DNA of 64,000 nt from Hyphomicrobiales bacterium (lineage in GTDB: Bacteria > Pseudomonadota > Alphaproteobacteria > Rhizobiales > Aestuariivirgaceae), in NCBI GenBank assembly GCA_026990765.1, contig JALXCV010000026.1:1-64000 (forward strand), given 5' to 3'. Shown one piece after another: positions 47,776 through 58,272 of this stretch. How positions within the stretch are numbered: the stretch's first letter is position 1; each line of letters opens with the position of its first letter. Made by a program: the position numbers and the translations under genes. A model generated the notes under the pieces. The model saw only the letters and a list, made by a program, of their open reading frames with translations, was not told where the DNA came from and did not search any database.

Positions 47776-49296
47776 CTAGCTTTCTTCAGTTCTGACTTCG
47801 GCTTTTTCCAGGGCCTCGGCCAGTCTTGCTTCTTCATTGTAATATCTGGCTCGATCCCAGAAGTGCGGGCGGGCAATACCGGTTGAGCGATGTCGCCCGA
47901 TAATGTCGCCATTCTTGTCCTCACCCACTATGTCGTAGACAAACAGGTCCTGGGTAATAATAACATCGCCTTCCATACCAATTACTTCGGTTATGTGAGT
48001 AATGCGGCGCGAACCATCACGCAGCCGGGCGGCCTGAACAATAACATCGATTGAACCAACGATCATTTCCTTGATGGTTTTGGACGGCAGGGAAAAGCCA
48101 CCCATGGTAATCATCGATTCAAGCCTTGAAAGAGCCTCGCGCGGCGAGTTGGAGTGAAGGGTTCCCATTGAACCATCATGACCGGTATTCATCGCCTGCA
48201 GCAGGTCAAATGCTTCAGGTCCACGCACTTCGCCCACGATAATCCGTTCCGGGCGCATACGCAGGCAGTTCTTGACCAGATCGCGCATGGTGATTTCACC
48301 TTCACCTTCCAGATTTGGCGGTCTGGTTTCGAGTCGAACCACATGCGGCTGCTGCAATTGCAATTCGGCAGCATCTTCGCAGGTGATGACGCGCTCATCT
48401 TCATCAACGAAAGCGGTCAGTGTATTAAGCAGGGTGGTTTTGCCCGAACCGGTACCACCAGAGATCAGTACATTACATCTGACCCTGCCAATAATTGACA
48501 AGATTGTAGCACCTTCTGGAGTAATCGACTTGAATTTCACCAGATCACTGAGTTTCAGGCGGTCTTTTTTAAATTTACGAATTGTCAGGGCCGGACCATC
48601 AATGGCAAGCGGTGGCACAATGACATTGACGCGTGAACCATCGGGCAGACGGGCATCACAGATCGGGCTGGCTTCATCGACCCGGCGACCAATCTGACTC
48701 ACAATACGCTGGGCAATATTCAAAAGCTGGGCATTGTCACGGAACCGTACATTGGTCTGTTCCATCTTGCCTTCAGTTTCAATAAAGGTAAGGTCGGCAC
48801 CATTGATCATGATATCGGCAATATCATCACGGGCCAGTAATGGTTCAAGCGGGCCATATCCCAGAACATCATTGCAGATATCTTCGAGCAGCTCTTCCTG
48901 CTCGGCAATCGACATTGCAACATCTTTCAGGGAAAGAATTTCATTGACAATATCGCGTATCTCATCGCGGGCGCTCTCGGCATCAAGCTGACCAAGCTGG
49001 GTGAGATCAATTGCATCAATCAGGGCATTGAATACTACTGATTTGATATTGTAGTAACTGTCAGTCTTTGATTGCTGGGGGGCTTGTGTTTTCAGATCAG
49101 TTTTGGCTGGAACACTGGCCTGTGGTGGCTCTGCAGGAGCAGCCTGGGGGGTTGCGCCCAAAGGTTCACCAAGATCGGGTATATGGGTATTGATAGCACC
49201 TGGTGCAGCAGCAGGATCCAGCCCCTGAGGCGGGGCCGGCTGGCCGACAGGAGCCGGGCTGGCTGTATTACTGATATCACCACGTTTTCCAAACAT
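47776..49296 (-). CDS. cpaF: Tad/Cpa secretion ATPase (CpaF/TadA)
   Basis: 506 aa; LISGGTGSGKTTLLNTL Walker A; RPERIIVGEVRGPEAFDLLQAMNTGHDGSMGTLHSNSPREALSRLESM. Confidence 0.96.
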   Translation of the reverse strand: MFGKRGDISNTASPAPVGQPAPPQGLDPAAAPGAINTHIPDLGEPLGATPQAAPAEPPQASVPAKTDLKTQAPQQSKTDSYYNIKSVVFNALIDAIDLTQLGQLDAESARDEIRDIVNEILSLKDVAMSIAEQEELLEDICNDVLGYGPLEPLLARDDIADIMINGADLTFIETEGKMEQTNVRFRDNAQLLNIAQRIVSQIGRRVDEASPICDARLPDGSRVNVIVPPLAIDGPALTIRKFKKDRLKLSDLVKFKSITPEGATILSIIGRVRCNVLISGGTGSGKTTLLNTLTAFVDEDERVITCEDAAELQLQQPHVVRLETRPPNLEGEGEITMRDLVKNCLRMRPERIIVGEVRGPEAFDLLQAMNTGHDGSMGTLHSNSPREALSRLESMITMGGFSLPSKTIKEMIVGSIDVIVQAARLRDGSRRITHITEVIGMEGDVIITQDLFVYDIVGEDKNGDIIGRHRSTGIARPHFWDRARYYNEEARLAEALEKAEVRTEES

Positions 49297-50550
49297 TTAT
49301 TTTTTCCCCAGTGATTTTAATTTCTTCAGAAAATCCAGACTGGATTTTTTCTTGCCTTTATCAGGAGTTTTTCCGGTTAAAATCTGGACGAGAGCTGCAA
49401 GTGATTCAGCTCCATTTGATTTTGGCGAAACATCGAAAACCATCTGACCATTTGTTGTTGCCGTGCCAAAGGTCTGGGCATCATGCTGAATGACAACACT
49501 TGGTTGAATACCAACACCCTTGGCAAAATCAGCTACAGGAACTTCAGGACGTTTCGGCATACCGACCTGATTGATAACCAGCTTGGGTGGGCCATCATTT
49601 TGACGGGCAGCTTTCAACTGATCGATAATATTTTTGGTATTGCGCAGGCTGGCAAGCTCTGGAGTTGCCGTAATAACCACCTCATCTGCCTGAATCAGTG
49701 TCTGTTTTGACCATGGCATCCAGATATTTGGAACGTCAATAATTACATAAGGCACTGAATTGCGGACTTCATCAAGTACTGTCTGCAACGCATCCTTGGA
49801 GACTTCATATTCCCGGTCAACCGAGGTTGGAGCCAGTAATAATGACAGTTTTTCAGTGCATTTCGTCAATAGACGGTCAATAAGTGTCTGGTCGATACGT
49901 TCAGGAGAGCTGAGTGCTTCGGCGATGCCCTGAATACCATCATTGTTAAAATCCAGACCAACTGTGCCAAATGGCAGGTCAAGGTCAACAATGACAGTAT
50001 CGGCAAGATATGTTTTTGACAGATACCAGCCGACATTATGGGCTATGGTGCTTGAGCCAACCCCGCCCTTGGAACCGACAAAAGCTATTGTATGGCCTAT
50101 AGGACTGGCTTCTGGATCAGCATAGAGATTGGAAACAGCCTCAATAATCTGCATCTCATTTACAGGAGCAACCAGATATTCACTGACGCCTGCACGAATA
50201 AGATCGCGATACAAGATAACATCATTGAGATGCCCGATGACAATCACTTTGGTGGAAGGATCACAAACCTGGGCAAGGGCTCCCAGCTCGTTCATTACTT
50301 CTTCGCGTGAGCGTGAGCATTCAACGAACAGCACTTCTGGTGTCTGTTGCTGGTGAAACACCTGAATTGCTGCCTGAATTCCGCCCAGTTTTACATCGAC
50401 ATGGGCGCGAGCCAGACGACGGTCACGACCAACTGCCTGCAAAACATTTGCAGTATTTTGATCTTCGCAATAGGCGTGAATATTTACCCGCGGGACAATA
50501 GCAGTTACGCTGTTTGCCTGGTCAGGTTGGTATTGTGCTTGCTGTGTCAT
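49297..50550 (-). CDS. cpaE: CpaE/TadZ pilus assembly protein
   Basis: 417 aa; IAFVGSKGGVGSSTIAHNVGWYLSKTYLADTVIVDLDLPFGTVGLDFN. Confidence 0.94.
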   Translation of the reverse strand: MTQQAQYQPDQANSVTAIVPRVNIHAYCEDQNTANVLQAVGRDRRLARAHVDVKLGGIQAAIQVFHQQQTPEVLFVECSRSREEVMNELGALAQVCDPSTKVIVIGHLNDVILYRDLIRAGVSEYLVAPVNEMQIIEAVSNLYADPEASPIGHTIAFVGSKGGVGSSTIAHNVGWYLSKTYLADTVIVDLDLPFGTVGLDFNNDGIQGIAEALSSPERIDQTLIDRLLTKCTEKLSLLLAPTSVDREYEVSKDALQTVLDEVRNSVPYVIIDVPNIWMPWSKQTLIQADEVVITATPELASLRNTKNIIDQLKAARQNDGPPKLVINQVGMPKRPEVPVADFAKGVGIQPSVVIQHDAQTFGTATTNGQMVFDVSPKSNGAESLAALVQILTGKTPDKGKKKSSLDFLKKLKSLGKK

Positions 50551-50581
50551 TGGTTATTACCCGTGCCTGTAGAATTGTTGA

Positions 50582-51277
50582 TCAAGATTTGCCCTTGTCA
50601 GTCGAATTGACTGTTGAGTTTTCATCCGCGGGGGTTGTCGGGCTCTTGGGTGTACGATAATCGACAAATACCTTGGACCTGCGCATTGGATCAGCCGGTG
50701 TCATGGTGCGTGGTGTTTCCAGATCCTTCGGATTTGCAATCATTGCTGCCAGATTGTGCCGGGAATAACAGGCAAAATCGCCATATACTTCATTTGATCC
50801 GGTATCGGTAAATCTGGTTTGCCTGCCATCACATTTTTTGGTTTTGGCAAATTTGCGGACAAAGGACAGTGAAACCGGGGCACCATTGCGACCTGGATAG
50901 GTAGTGTGATGCAACCGGGAACCAGAAACGCCCTGCTCGGCAAATATCTGTGTTACCCTGCCGGCGATCACATCGCCATTTACACTGTTTCGGGGACGGC
51001 GAATATTGATTGATTGCGCCGCTGTTTCATGTGCCTGCTGGGCAAAGCGGGTTACAGCATCAATCTGTGCCGGTGTCATCCGGGCTGATTTGGTTGGCAC
51101 ATTGACCTTGATCGTTCCCTTGACCACCTCAATCGGATAGCGTTCGGAATGTGAGACCGGAACATATACATCGTCAAACTCACCATTCATTCCATTACTG
51201 CAGGCTGCAACCATGGCTGTAACTGCTATTGCAGTGCCGGTACGGGCAAGTCTTGCAAACAAACTAACAATACGCAT
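50582..51277 (-). CDS. cpaD: Pilus assembly lipoprotein CpaD
   Basis: 231 aa lipoprotein; CYSRHNLAAMIANPKDLETPRTMTPADPMRRSKVFVDYR. Confidence 0.9.
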   Translation of the reverse strand: MRIVSLFARLARTGTAIAVTAMVAACSNGMNGEFDDVYVPVSHSERYPIEVVKGTIKVNVPTKSARMTPAQIDAVTRFAQQAHETAAQSINIRRPRNSVNGDVIAGRVTQIFAEQGVSGSRLHHTTYPGRNGAPVSLSFVRKFAKTKKCDGRQTRFTDTGSNEVYGDFACYSRHNLAAMIANPKDLETPRTMTPADPMRRSKVFVDYRTPKSPTTPADENSTVNSTDKGKS

Positions 51278-51304
51278 CGAATTTACTCCTTAAAGGCATT
51301 CATT

Positions 51305-52744
51305 TCATTCGACGATGAAGCCAACATTTCCGTGATAGGTTTCCCCGGAAACACCTTTTGAACCAAACACCTTGTTCAGACGACCAAACAATATGGTCTG
51401 GGTGTCTGTAGCCACAGCCGATCTGTCTGTCGGGGCAACAAGTTGCTTTTCATTTACCGGGCGAACGATATAGGGCGTTACAATAATTGCCAGTTCTGAC
51501 AATTTTTGCTGATAATCGCGTGAGCGAAACAATGCACCCAGTATCGGCAGATTTTTCATTCCTGGCAGACCATTGATAGCCTGCTGGGTCTTTTCCTGAA
51601 TAAGGCCGGCCATTGCCAGAGAACCGCCTGATGGCAATTCAACTGTGGTTTCCGCCCGCCTGACAGTCAGGGAGGGAATGGAGATGGAGCTGAGAATGAT
51701 AGCATTTTCAGGGGACAGTTCAGAAACTTCAGTATTCAGTTTCAAGGATATCCTGCCACCGGTCAGCACCACCGGGGTAAAGCCAAGGCCTACACCGAAT
51801 TTTTTGAACTCAATGGAAATCTGACCATTATCAACACCAACCGGGATCGGGAATTCACCACCAGCCAGGAATTTCGCACTTTCCCCAGAAACAGCGGTAA
51901 GGGTTGGTTCTGCCAGAGTTTTCAGATAGCCATCACGTTCCATTGCCCGCAATACTGCACCTGAGCCATTGGCGGTTGATATGCCGTAACCGGGAGAACC
52001 AAAGCTGGTAGAAAATGGAGGAGCACTGCCCACGGTCAAAGGTCCGCCATTAAGCGAGAACGGGGATACTGTCAGCAATTGTACTGCCTTGCTGCCCAGC
52101 TTCAGGGCTTTATTGGTATCTATGCCGAACTGCTTGAGTACTTCACGCTGAACTTCAGCAATCTTTACCTTGAGTGCAACCTGTTCAAGTCCGGCAACCG
52201 AGATGGTAGAGAGAACTTTTTTCTCATCATCAGTGTATTTTGCTGCCAGATCAACAGCCAGTCTGGCCTGGGCCGGGGATTTGGCAACACCGCCAAGAAC
52301 CACATTCTCATTTACGGTTTCAACTGTAATCCTGTTTCCAGGCATTACCCGCTGAAACAGTTTTTGCAGGGCCTTCATGTCACGGGCAACTTCAATATCC
52401 AGATTGAGAATCTGACGACCTTTTGAATCAAAGAAGAAAACATTGGTCTGCCCGGCTTTTTTGGCAAAAAGATAAGCCATGCGCTGGGTTCGCACCACTG
52501 CATCTACAATAGCCGGATTACCGATGAGAACATCCTGGGCATTGGCAGGAAGCCTTACCACCACAGATTTGTTAAGACCGATGCGAACAAACTGCCCGCC
52601 CTGCACCTGACCGGCAGTTGCCGGGGCCTGAGCCAGTATGGTTGCAAATGTGAATGACAAAATCAGCGTAATCGCAAGCATCTTGTTCATTGCCAGTGCT
52701 TTCAGCATTGTTGCACCTGTTATTCTGGTTAGAGACAATTTCAT
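51305..52744 (-). CDS. cpaC: Pilus secretin CpaC/RcpA
   Basis: 479 aa; secretin VELPSGGSLAMAGLIQEKTQQAINGLPGMKNLPILGALFRSRDYQQKLSELAIIVTPYIVRP. Confidence 0.95.
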   Translation of the reverse strand: MKLSLTRITGATMLKALAMNKMLAITLILSFTFATILAQAPATAGQVQGGQFVRIGLNKSVVVRLPANAQDVLIGNPAIVDAVVRTQRMAYLFAKKAGQTNVFFFDSKGRQILNLDIEVARDMKALQKLFQRVMPGNRITVETVNENVVLGGVAKSPAQARLAVDLAAKYTDDEKKVLSTISVAGLEQVALKVKIAEVQREVLKQFGIDTNKALKLGSKAVQLLTVSPFSLNGGPLTVGSAPPFSTSFGSPGYGISTANGSGAVLRAMERDGYLKTLAEPTLTAVSGESAKFLAGGEFPIPVGVDNGQISIEFKKFGVGLGFTPVVLTGGRISLKLNTEVSELSPENAIILSSISIPSLTVRRAETTVELPSGGSLAMAGLIQEKTQQAINGLPGMKNLPILGALFRSRDYQQKLSELAIIVTPYIVRPVNEKQLVAPTDRSAVATDTQTILFGRLNKVFGSKGVSGETYHGNVGFIVE

Positions 52745-52756
52745 CTTGTGACCGCC

Positions 52757-53578
52757 CTATTTGGTTGACGCTGTCTGGCTTCTGGCGCCATAGCGAAAAA
52801 TATTGATTTCATTGCCGGTTGAACCCTTGGCATAACGCGGAGAAAGTTTTGGAACATCATCCCCCATCTTTTTTGATCCGGCATCAGCCAGTGCCCGCAA
52901 TGCCAGGGTAAGCTGCCCGGAAGTCTCCACTTTAGCCAGGACTTCTGCCTGTTCGGGTGTTAATTCCAGAGTGGCAGTTTTGGAAACTGCAAACTGCTCA
53001 CCATCATCACCAGTCTTGTAAGTCTGATCCACTGCCAGAACCCTGACATTGGTGATTACTGTCTCACTTACAGTTACCGGCTGGCTTGATCCGTCAAACT
53101 TGTCCTTGCGGGTTACCAGTACATCCACCCGGTCATTTGGCAGGATAAAGCCACCTGCACCGGTTGCTGCCGAGATACGTACAGAAATTGCCCGATATCC
53201 GCTGGGCAGCATTGCCGCCATGAAACCATTTGATGTTTCCAGGATAAGTTTGCGTTCACTTACCGGTTCATCCTTGTAAAGAGCAACCCTGGCTCTGGTA
53301 TTCTTCAGCTTTGACATGGCCTTTGGCCGTGAGCTTATGGTTATCATGCCAGAACCTACCAGGTCCTTTGGCCAGTCAACCCATTTCATATTTGCGCCTG
53401 AAAGCCGCTCACCTACCGAAAGATCACGGGCCATGACCAGAACCTTGGTTTTTTCGACCTTGTTGACCTCGATGATTTTTTGCTGAGGTTTCTTGCCTAC
53501 AAGATCCTTTACCAGAAACGCTGCCAGAGCGGCTGAGGCTAGCGCTACTCCCAAAAATATAACCCTGGATTTACTCAT
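52757..53578 (-). CDS. cpaB: Flp pilus assembly protein CpaB/RcpC
   Basis: 273 aa; MARDLSVGERLSGANMKWVDWPKDLVGSGMI SAF domain. Confidence 0.93.
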   Translation of the reverse strand: MSKSRVIFLGVALASAALAAFLVKDLVGKKPQQKIIEVNKVEKTKVLVMARDLSVGERLSGANMKWVDWPKDLVGSGMITISSRPKAMSKLKNTRARVALYKDEPVSERKLILETSNGFMAAMLPSGYRAISVRISAATGAGGFILPNDRVDVLVTRKDKFDGSSQPVTVSETVITNVRVLAVDQTYKTGDDGEQFAVSKTATLELTPEQAEVLAKVETSGQLTLALRALADAGSKKMGDDVPKLSPRYAKGSTGNEINIFRYGARSQTASTK

Positions 53579-53709
53579 TTTAAACTTCCTGACTTAACAG
53601 CCCTGATTAACCTGACCGAAATTGCTGTAGATTTATGATTAACGGGCAAACAATAAATTATGGTTAATGCTTTCCAAATTTGTTGCTGTGGTTGTAAAGG
53701 GTTGCATTC

Positions 53710-54255
53710 TCAAACAAACTGCTGAATCCACCAGGTTGATGGAAATACCATCAAGGCACCTGCTGCTATGGCTATGCCGTATGGCAATTTCAGCTGTTTT
53801 TTGAATATTCGCCCCAGCAGGCTGACATTGCCAACGACCGGCTCATTGCGAATTAGGCTCCAGATCATCATGAAAAAGGCAAGTGCACCACCGGCAAAGG
53901 CTGTAATGACCCCGAAGGGTATCAGATTGTCCCAGCCTACCCACAGGGCAGCAGCGGCAATCATTTTGGCATCGCCGCCTCCAAATACCCCAAAGGCAAA
54001 CAACAAATAGCCAACTACAAAAGCCAGCAGCCCGGCCACAACATGCCAGACAAAAACTTCAAGCGGCATGCCAGACAAGATGGCGAACGGGATAATTGAT
54101 ACTGCTATTACAATATTTATCCAGTTGGGAATGCGGTAGGTAAAAAAATCAAAAGTTCCGGCTATGACAACCAGAAGCGGAAAAACAGTTAGAACAATAT
54201 TATTATACACGTCACAAAGACTCCCCAACCAGATCAAAAAGGCCCAATGGCCCAT
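53710..54255 (-). CDS. cpaA: Prepilin peptidase CpaA/TadV
   Basis: 181 aa; FDFFTYRIPNWINIVIAV and FGGGDAKMIAAAALWVGW (GGGD aspartyl motif). Confidence 0.92.
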   Translation of the reverse strand: MGHWAFLIWLGSLCDVYNNIVLTVFPLLVVIAGTFDFFTYRIPNWINIVIAVSIIPFAILSGMPLEVFVWHVVAGLLAFVVGYLLFAFGVFGGGDAKMIAAAALWVGWDNLIPFGVITAFAGGALAFFMMIWSLIRNEPVVGNVSLLGRIFKKQLKLPYGIAIAAGALMVFPSTWWIQQFV

Positions 54256-54323
54256 TAAAACTCATGGGGGGAGAATTACATGCTCATGGTAAAAAGCAGG
54301 TTAATTAACTGCTGTTTATATAA

Positions 54324-55151
54324 TCAGGCCAAATCACCCCGGCGGAACAGAAAATATCCAAGACCGCCGGCTGCCAGTCCAATAATTAACGGGTAACAAA
54401 CCGCCCAGACCAGGTAACCGGTTTCACTGAATGCGTCCAGAATTATCCAGGCTGAAGGACCAAGCAGAATCAGTTGCGGATCAAACAGCATCATGGCAGC
54501 GGTTCGAAATACCTGCATCGGGTTGGCCAGTGCCAGGGTTACGACCAGACCGGCAGGTGCCTGTTCGCGTATGATCATGCCCAACAGGACAAGATCAAGG
54601 AACAGCAGCATAATCAGCCAGATGAAAAAAGCCGCGCTTTGGGCAACATCAGATGAGCGGGTGACAGATGAAATCAAAAAGCCAATACCCAAAAAGCAAA
54701 ATGCCAGTGATACCAGCAAGATTGTGTACCAAACCAGATGATATACCGGGACTTCGGCACCCAGCACGACACCCCAGACAGTAGCAGCAATCATCGCAAG
54801 GAATACGGGTGCAAACACAATAATGAACCGACCGGCAAAGCGGCCCCAATACCATGCAGCCAGAGATATCGGTTGTGACAGCATATATTCGAACACCCCG
54901 GCTTCACGGTCGCCTGCAAGTGACCTGACAGTAGTTATCAGAACGAATACCGGCAAAATTGCCATGGAAAGCTGAATATAGGTGACCAGAAGACGTGTCA
55001 GGCCGGTAAAGCCCACTACTCTTGATTCTGTCAGGCCAAACATGAACAGAACGACTATGATACCACCAAAAACAAGTGAATAGAGCACGAACCATCTGGC
55101 TCTGAGCGATTCAGCAATATCAAGTCGTGTGGCAAGCAATAAAGCTTTCAT
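54324..55151 (-). CDS. nosY: Nitrous oxide reductase maturation ABC permease NosY
   Basis: 275 aa ABC-2 type permease; next to nosL and nosF. Confidence 0.9.
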   Translation of the reverse strand: MKALLLATRLDIAESLRARWFVLYSLVFGGIIVVLFMFGLTESRVVGFTGLTRLLVTYIQLSMAILPVFVLITTVRSLAGDREAGVFEYMLSQPISLAAWYWGRFAGRFIIVFAPVFLAMIAATVWGVVLGAEVPVYHLVWYTILLVSLAFCFLGIGFLISSVTRSSDVAQSAAFFIWLIMLLFLDLVLLGMIIREQAPAGLVVTLALANPMQVFRTAAMMLFDPQLILLGPSAWIILDAFSETGYLVWAVCYPLIIGLAAGGLGYFLFRRGDLA

Positions 55152-55163
55152 ATTATTGTTGTC

Positions 55164-55658
55164 CTAACCGTTACCTGGTGTCTGTATTTGAGTTTGCGGG
55201 ATGGCATTGTGATCTGGATTTTCACAACGGGTGGTCGAGCCCATGGCTATCACTCTTTTGCGCATCTCGGCAAAGCTGAGAGTATCTGCCGTTTTTTCTT
55301 CAACCGCTCCAAAGCCATATTCCATAGGTGTATGCTGGCCGGGAAGATACCAGGCTTTTCTGGCATCAAGCCATTTTTTACCGGTTTTCATATCCCGTAC
55401 CCATATTTCTGTTTCTGCTGTTTCTTTCCATGGGGCAATTTTCAGCCAGTGAATGGCATCACCAAGATCATCAAATTTGAGAACCTCGCTGCCCCTGGCC
55501 TTGCGAATTTCTGCGGCAAAGCGCGGATCGGAGACTATCATTTTGCAATAGGCGCATACTTCCCGGTCATATCTGATATCAACCGGACCGGTCTGCTGTT
55601 CACCCCAGCAACCGGCCAGCAGCATGGCTGCAAATATGGTCACTAACAGGCGGAACAT
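55164..55658 (-). CDS. nosL: NosL copper chaperone lipoprotein
   Basis: 164 aa; LLAGCWGEQQTGPVDIRYDREVCAYCKMIVSDPRFAAEI. Confidence 0.93.
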   Translation of the reverse strand: MFRLLVTIFAAMLLAGCWGEQQTGPVDIRYDREVCAYCKMIVSDPRFAAEIRKARGSEVLKFDDLGDAIHWLKIAPWKETAETEIWVRDMKTGKKWLDARKAWYLPGQHTPMEYGFGAVEEKTADTLSFAEMRKRVIAMGSTTRCENPDHNAIPQTQIQTPGNG

Positions 55659-56530
55659 TATTTAACAGTGCTCCGTTTGCCTGTGGATTCACCCATTTCA
55701 AGACCGGAAACAACGCCGGAATAACGCGCCAGAACCCCAAAGAAACGCAAGCGGTCAGCACCGGATACTTCACCTTTCCAGACCAGATCACTATCGCCTT
55801 CAGAAAAATTCCAGCCGGAAATGGCGTTGGCAAAAGCTTCATCATGGCGGGCAATGGTTATGGTGCAAGGCATGCGGGCTGACAGATCACCACTGTCTTC
55901 AACAGCATCATCCAGAACCACCTTGCCGCGATCAAGTTCAATTATCCGGTTTACCAGCCCGGCCACTTCTTCCAGCCGATGCGATGAAATAACTACCGGC
56001 AGGTCACCGCGTTCTGACAAAAGATCAAACAGGATTTGTCGGGCCTTTGGATCAAGATTGGCCGTTGGCTCATCCATGATAATCAGGCCGGGGTTTCTGG
56101 CAATCGCAATGGCAATCAGAATTTTCTGCTTCTGGCCACCTGACAAACGATTGAAAGGCCGACTGCGCAATTCAGCTATATCGATTTCCAGACGGGTGAT
56201 AACAGCTTCAATATCGGCAATCGCGATATCAGCAGCTCCAGCGCAGAAGCGAAGCAATTCTGAAACCGGCATTTTCAATGGCGGGGCAATCTGGGGTACA
56301 AAGCCGATGGTTTTGAGAACTGCTGAACGGTTGGCGCGTGGTTCCAAACCGTTGACTTCAATATTGCCATTATAGACATATTGTCCAAGAATACACCTGA
56401 TGAGAGTGGTCTTGCCTGCGCCATTGGAACCTATAAGGGCAATCCTGTCACCCTGCCCCCAGTGCATGGTAAGATCATCAAGTACATTTGTCCGGCGAAA
56501 CGCCTTGGAAAGATTTTTGATTTCAATCAT
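55658..56530 (-). CDS. nosF: NosF ABC transporter ATP-binding protein
   Basis: MIEIKNLSKAFRRTNVLDDL; ALIGSNGAGKTTLIRCILGQ; RLSGGQKQKILIAIAIARNPGLIIMDEPTANLDP. Confidence 0.94.
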   Translation of the reverse strand: MIEIKNLSKAFRRTNVLDDLTMHWGQGDRIALIGSNGAGKTTLIRCILGQYVYNGNIEVNGLEPRANRSAVLKTIGFVPQIAPPLKMPVSELLRFCAGAADIAIADIEAVITRLEIDIAELRSRPFNRLSGGQKQKILIAIAIARNPGLIIMDEPTANLDPKARQILFDLLSERGDLPVVISSHRLEEVAGLVNRIIELDRGKVVLDDAVEDSGDLSARMPCTITIARHDEAFANAISGWNFSEGDSDLVWKGEVSGADRLRFFGVLARYSGVVSGLEMGESTGKRSTVK

Positions 56531-57519
56531 AAAAGACCGCCGGTTCCTCGCAATTTGAATTTCAGTGCTCCTGTCGGACATGCTTCCAGACACATGCCAC
56601 AACGGGTACAGTCAGCTCCAACATCAAGATGGACATCTTCAGCCCGGTTTTTCTTGGTCATTTCCAGAACATGCGGCACCAGACATACTGCCCTGCATTC
56701 ACCTTCATGCAGACAGGCTTCAAGATCATACTCGACTACCAGCGGTGATACTGAACCAAGAAAACCATAAGTCATGCCGATCGGGCAGACATAACGGCAC
56801 CAGAAACGGCGAACCAGAAACACCTCTACCAGTAACAGGAACACCACCCAGGTCAAGGCAACCCCGCCACCATAAATAACTGCGCGTGACAGGATGCCAA
56901 CCGGGGAAATTGATTCAAAAATTGTATAGCCGCTAAGCAGCGCCATCAGGGCAAACAGGACATAAAGCACTGTGCGCATTCTGCGATCAAGCGGGAAATC
57001 CTTGATCCAGCCCTTGCTGGCCAGCCACAAATGCAGCATTTCCGCTAATTCTGATAGCAGGTGATAGGGACAGGCCCATGAGCAGAATGCGCGGCCACCA
57101 ACCAGCCACCACAATATGCCTACCGTCACGGTGCCAATGACCAGATTTACCAGCATTTTCTTGTGGGCCAGCATAACCTGCAGCGATGAATTCAGGTCAG
57201 CCATATGAAAGCCGACAAAGCGCGAAGCGGTAAGAGCGCCTTCAACCAGCTGCACATCGAAATGGTAAGATATGACAAACAGCAGATTTACCAGAATAAT
57301 CGAAGCCCAGCGCCATTTACGCCATTTGAAACTATTGTGGGTAAAGGAAAGCCGTGGCCCGGCCTTTTCCTCACGAATCATGGCAATGCGCTTTTTTCTT
57401 TCCTCAGGCTGGTTTTTGAGCGCCAGCATTTCCTGGGCTGCCTGTGTGAACTCGGTTTTTTTCAGGCGCCTTGGATCAGCGCCCAAAAGGGTTCTCAGTG
57501 ATTGATATATGCCCCTCAT
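56527..57519 (-). CDS. nosH: NapH-like polyferredoxin membrane protein (NosH)
   Basis: 330 aa; CSWACPYHLLSELAE, CRYVCPIGMTYGF, CTRCGMCLEACPTGAL. Confidence 0.85.
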   Translation of the reverse strand: MRGIYQSLRTLLGADPRRLKKTEFTQAAQEMLALKNQPEERKKRIAMIREEKAGPRLSFTHNSFKWRKWRWASIILVNLLFVISYHFDVQLVEGALTASRFVGFHMADLNSSLQVMLAHKKMLVNLVIGTVTVGILWWLVGGRAFCSWACPYHLLSELAEMLHLWLASKGWIKDFPLDRRMRTVLYVLFALMALLSGYTIFESISPVGILSRAVIYGGGVALTWVVFLLLVEVFLVRRFWCRYVCPIGMTYGFLGSVSPLVVEYDLEACLHEGECRAVCLVPHVLEMTKKNRAEDVHLDVGADCTRCGMCLEACPTGALKFKLRGTGGLL

Positions 57520-58262
57520 ACTTTTGGCCCCTCGCGATGCAGATCAATTACAATTGCGGTTTTTTCAAGCGGACAAATCATTTCACACATACCGCAGCCA
57601 ACGCATTTATCATCAACAACCGGGGTGCGGCGCTTGTCATCTTCTGGTTGATCAGCAGATAGTGGTTGCATGGAGATCGCACCCTTGATCGGACATTCGC
57701 GAACGCAAAGATCGCAAAGCTCAAGATCATAGGGGTGATCAGCAATCTTTATCGGGTTCCAGCGATCCACCTTGATGTAACGATGAATGCCGGGGAAATC
57801 ATCGCCCCTTGCCTTTCCCTTGAAACCCTGGCCCTGACGGGCAAGACAGGCGTCTGGCCGCGACAGGCGGGCCTTGCCCATATTCACCTGCTCCTTGGCA
57901 TCAATATGGTGGCTTAGCGATCCGGTTGGACAGGCAAGCACACATTGGGGAGTATCACAGGCAAAATCACAAGCCTGGGTGCGTGCATCGATATAGGGAA
58001 CACCTATGCCATAACCACCCTCACCATCGGCAAGCTTGATCGCTTCAACCGGGCAAACCTGAACACACTGGCCGCATTTGATACATGATGCCAGCATGTC
58101 TTTTTCTGCAAGGGCGCCTGGTGGGCGCAGCAGGGTTTCCCATCGCATGTGCAAAGGCAGATATGCTGATGCACCTGCCCCTAATACACAGGCAGCCATA
58201 ACGCCGGAAAACACTATTTTTCTACGTTCTGCCCGTTGTTTTGGTGTCAGTTTTTTGGCCAT
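57516..58262 (-). CDS. nosG: NapG-like ferredoxin (NosG)
   Basis: MAKKLTPKQRAERRKIVFSG; CIKCGQCVQVCPVEAI, CDLCVRECPIKGAI, CVGCGMCEMICP. Confidence 0.85.
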   Translation of the reverse strand: MAKKLTPKQRAERRKIVFSGVMAACVLGAGASAYLPLHMRWETLLRPPGALAEKDMLASCIKCGQCVQVCPVEAIKLADGEGGYGIGVPYIDARTQACDFACDTPQCVLACPTGSLSHHIDAKEQVNMGKARLSRPDACLARQGQGFKGKARGDDFPGIHRYIKVDRWNPIKIADHPYDLELCDLCVRECPIKGAISMQPLSADQPEDDKRRTPVVDDKCVGCGMCEMICPLEKTAIVIDLHREGPKV

Positions 58263-58272
58263 GATAAATTTC

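Noticed and set aside
54300-54309. GTTAATTAAC palindrome between nosY and cpaA
   Set aside because: Ten-bp AT-rich palindrome, expected by chance; no partner site seen.
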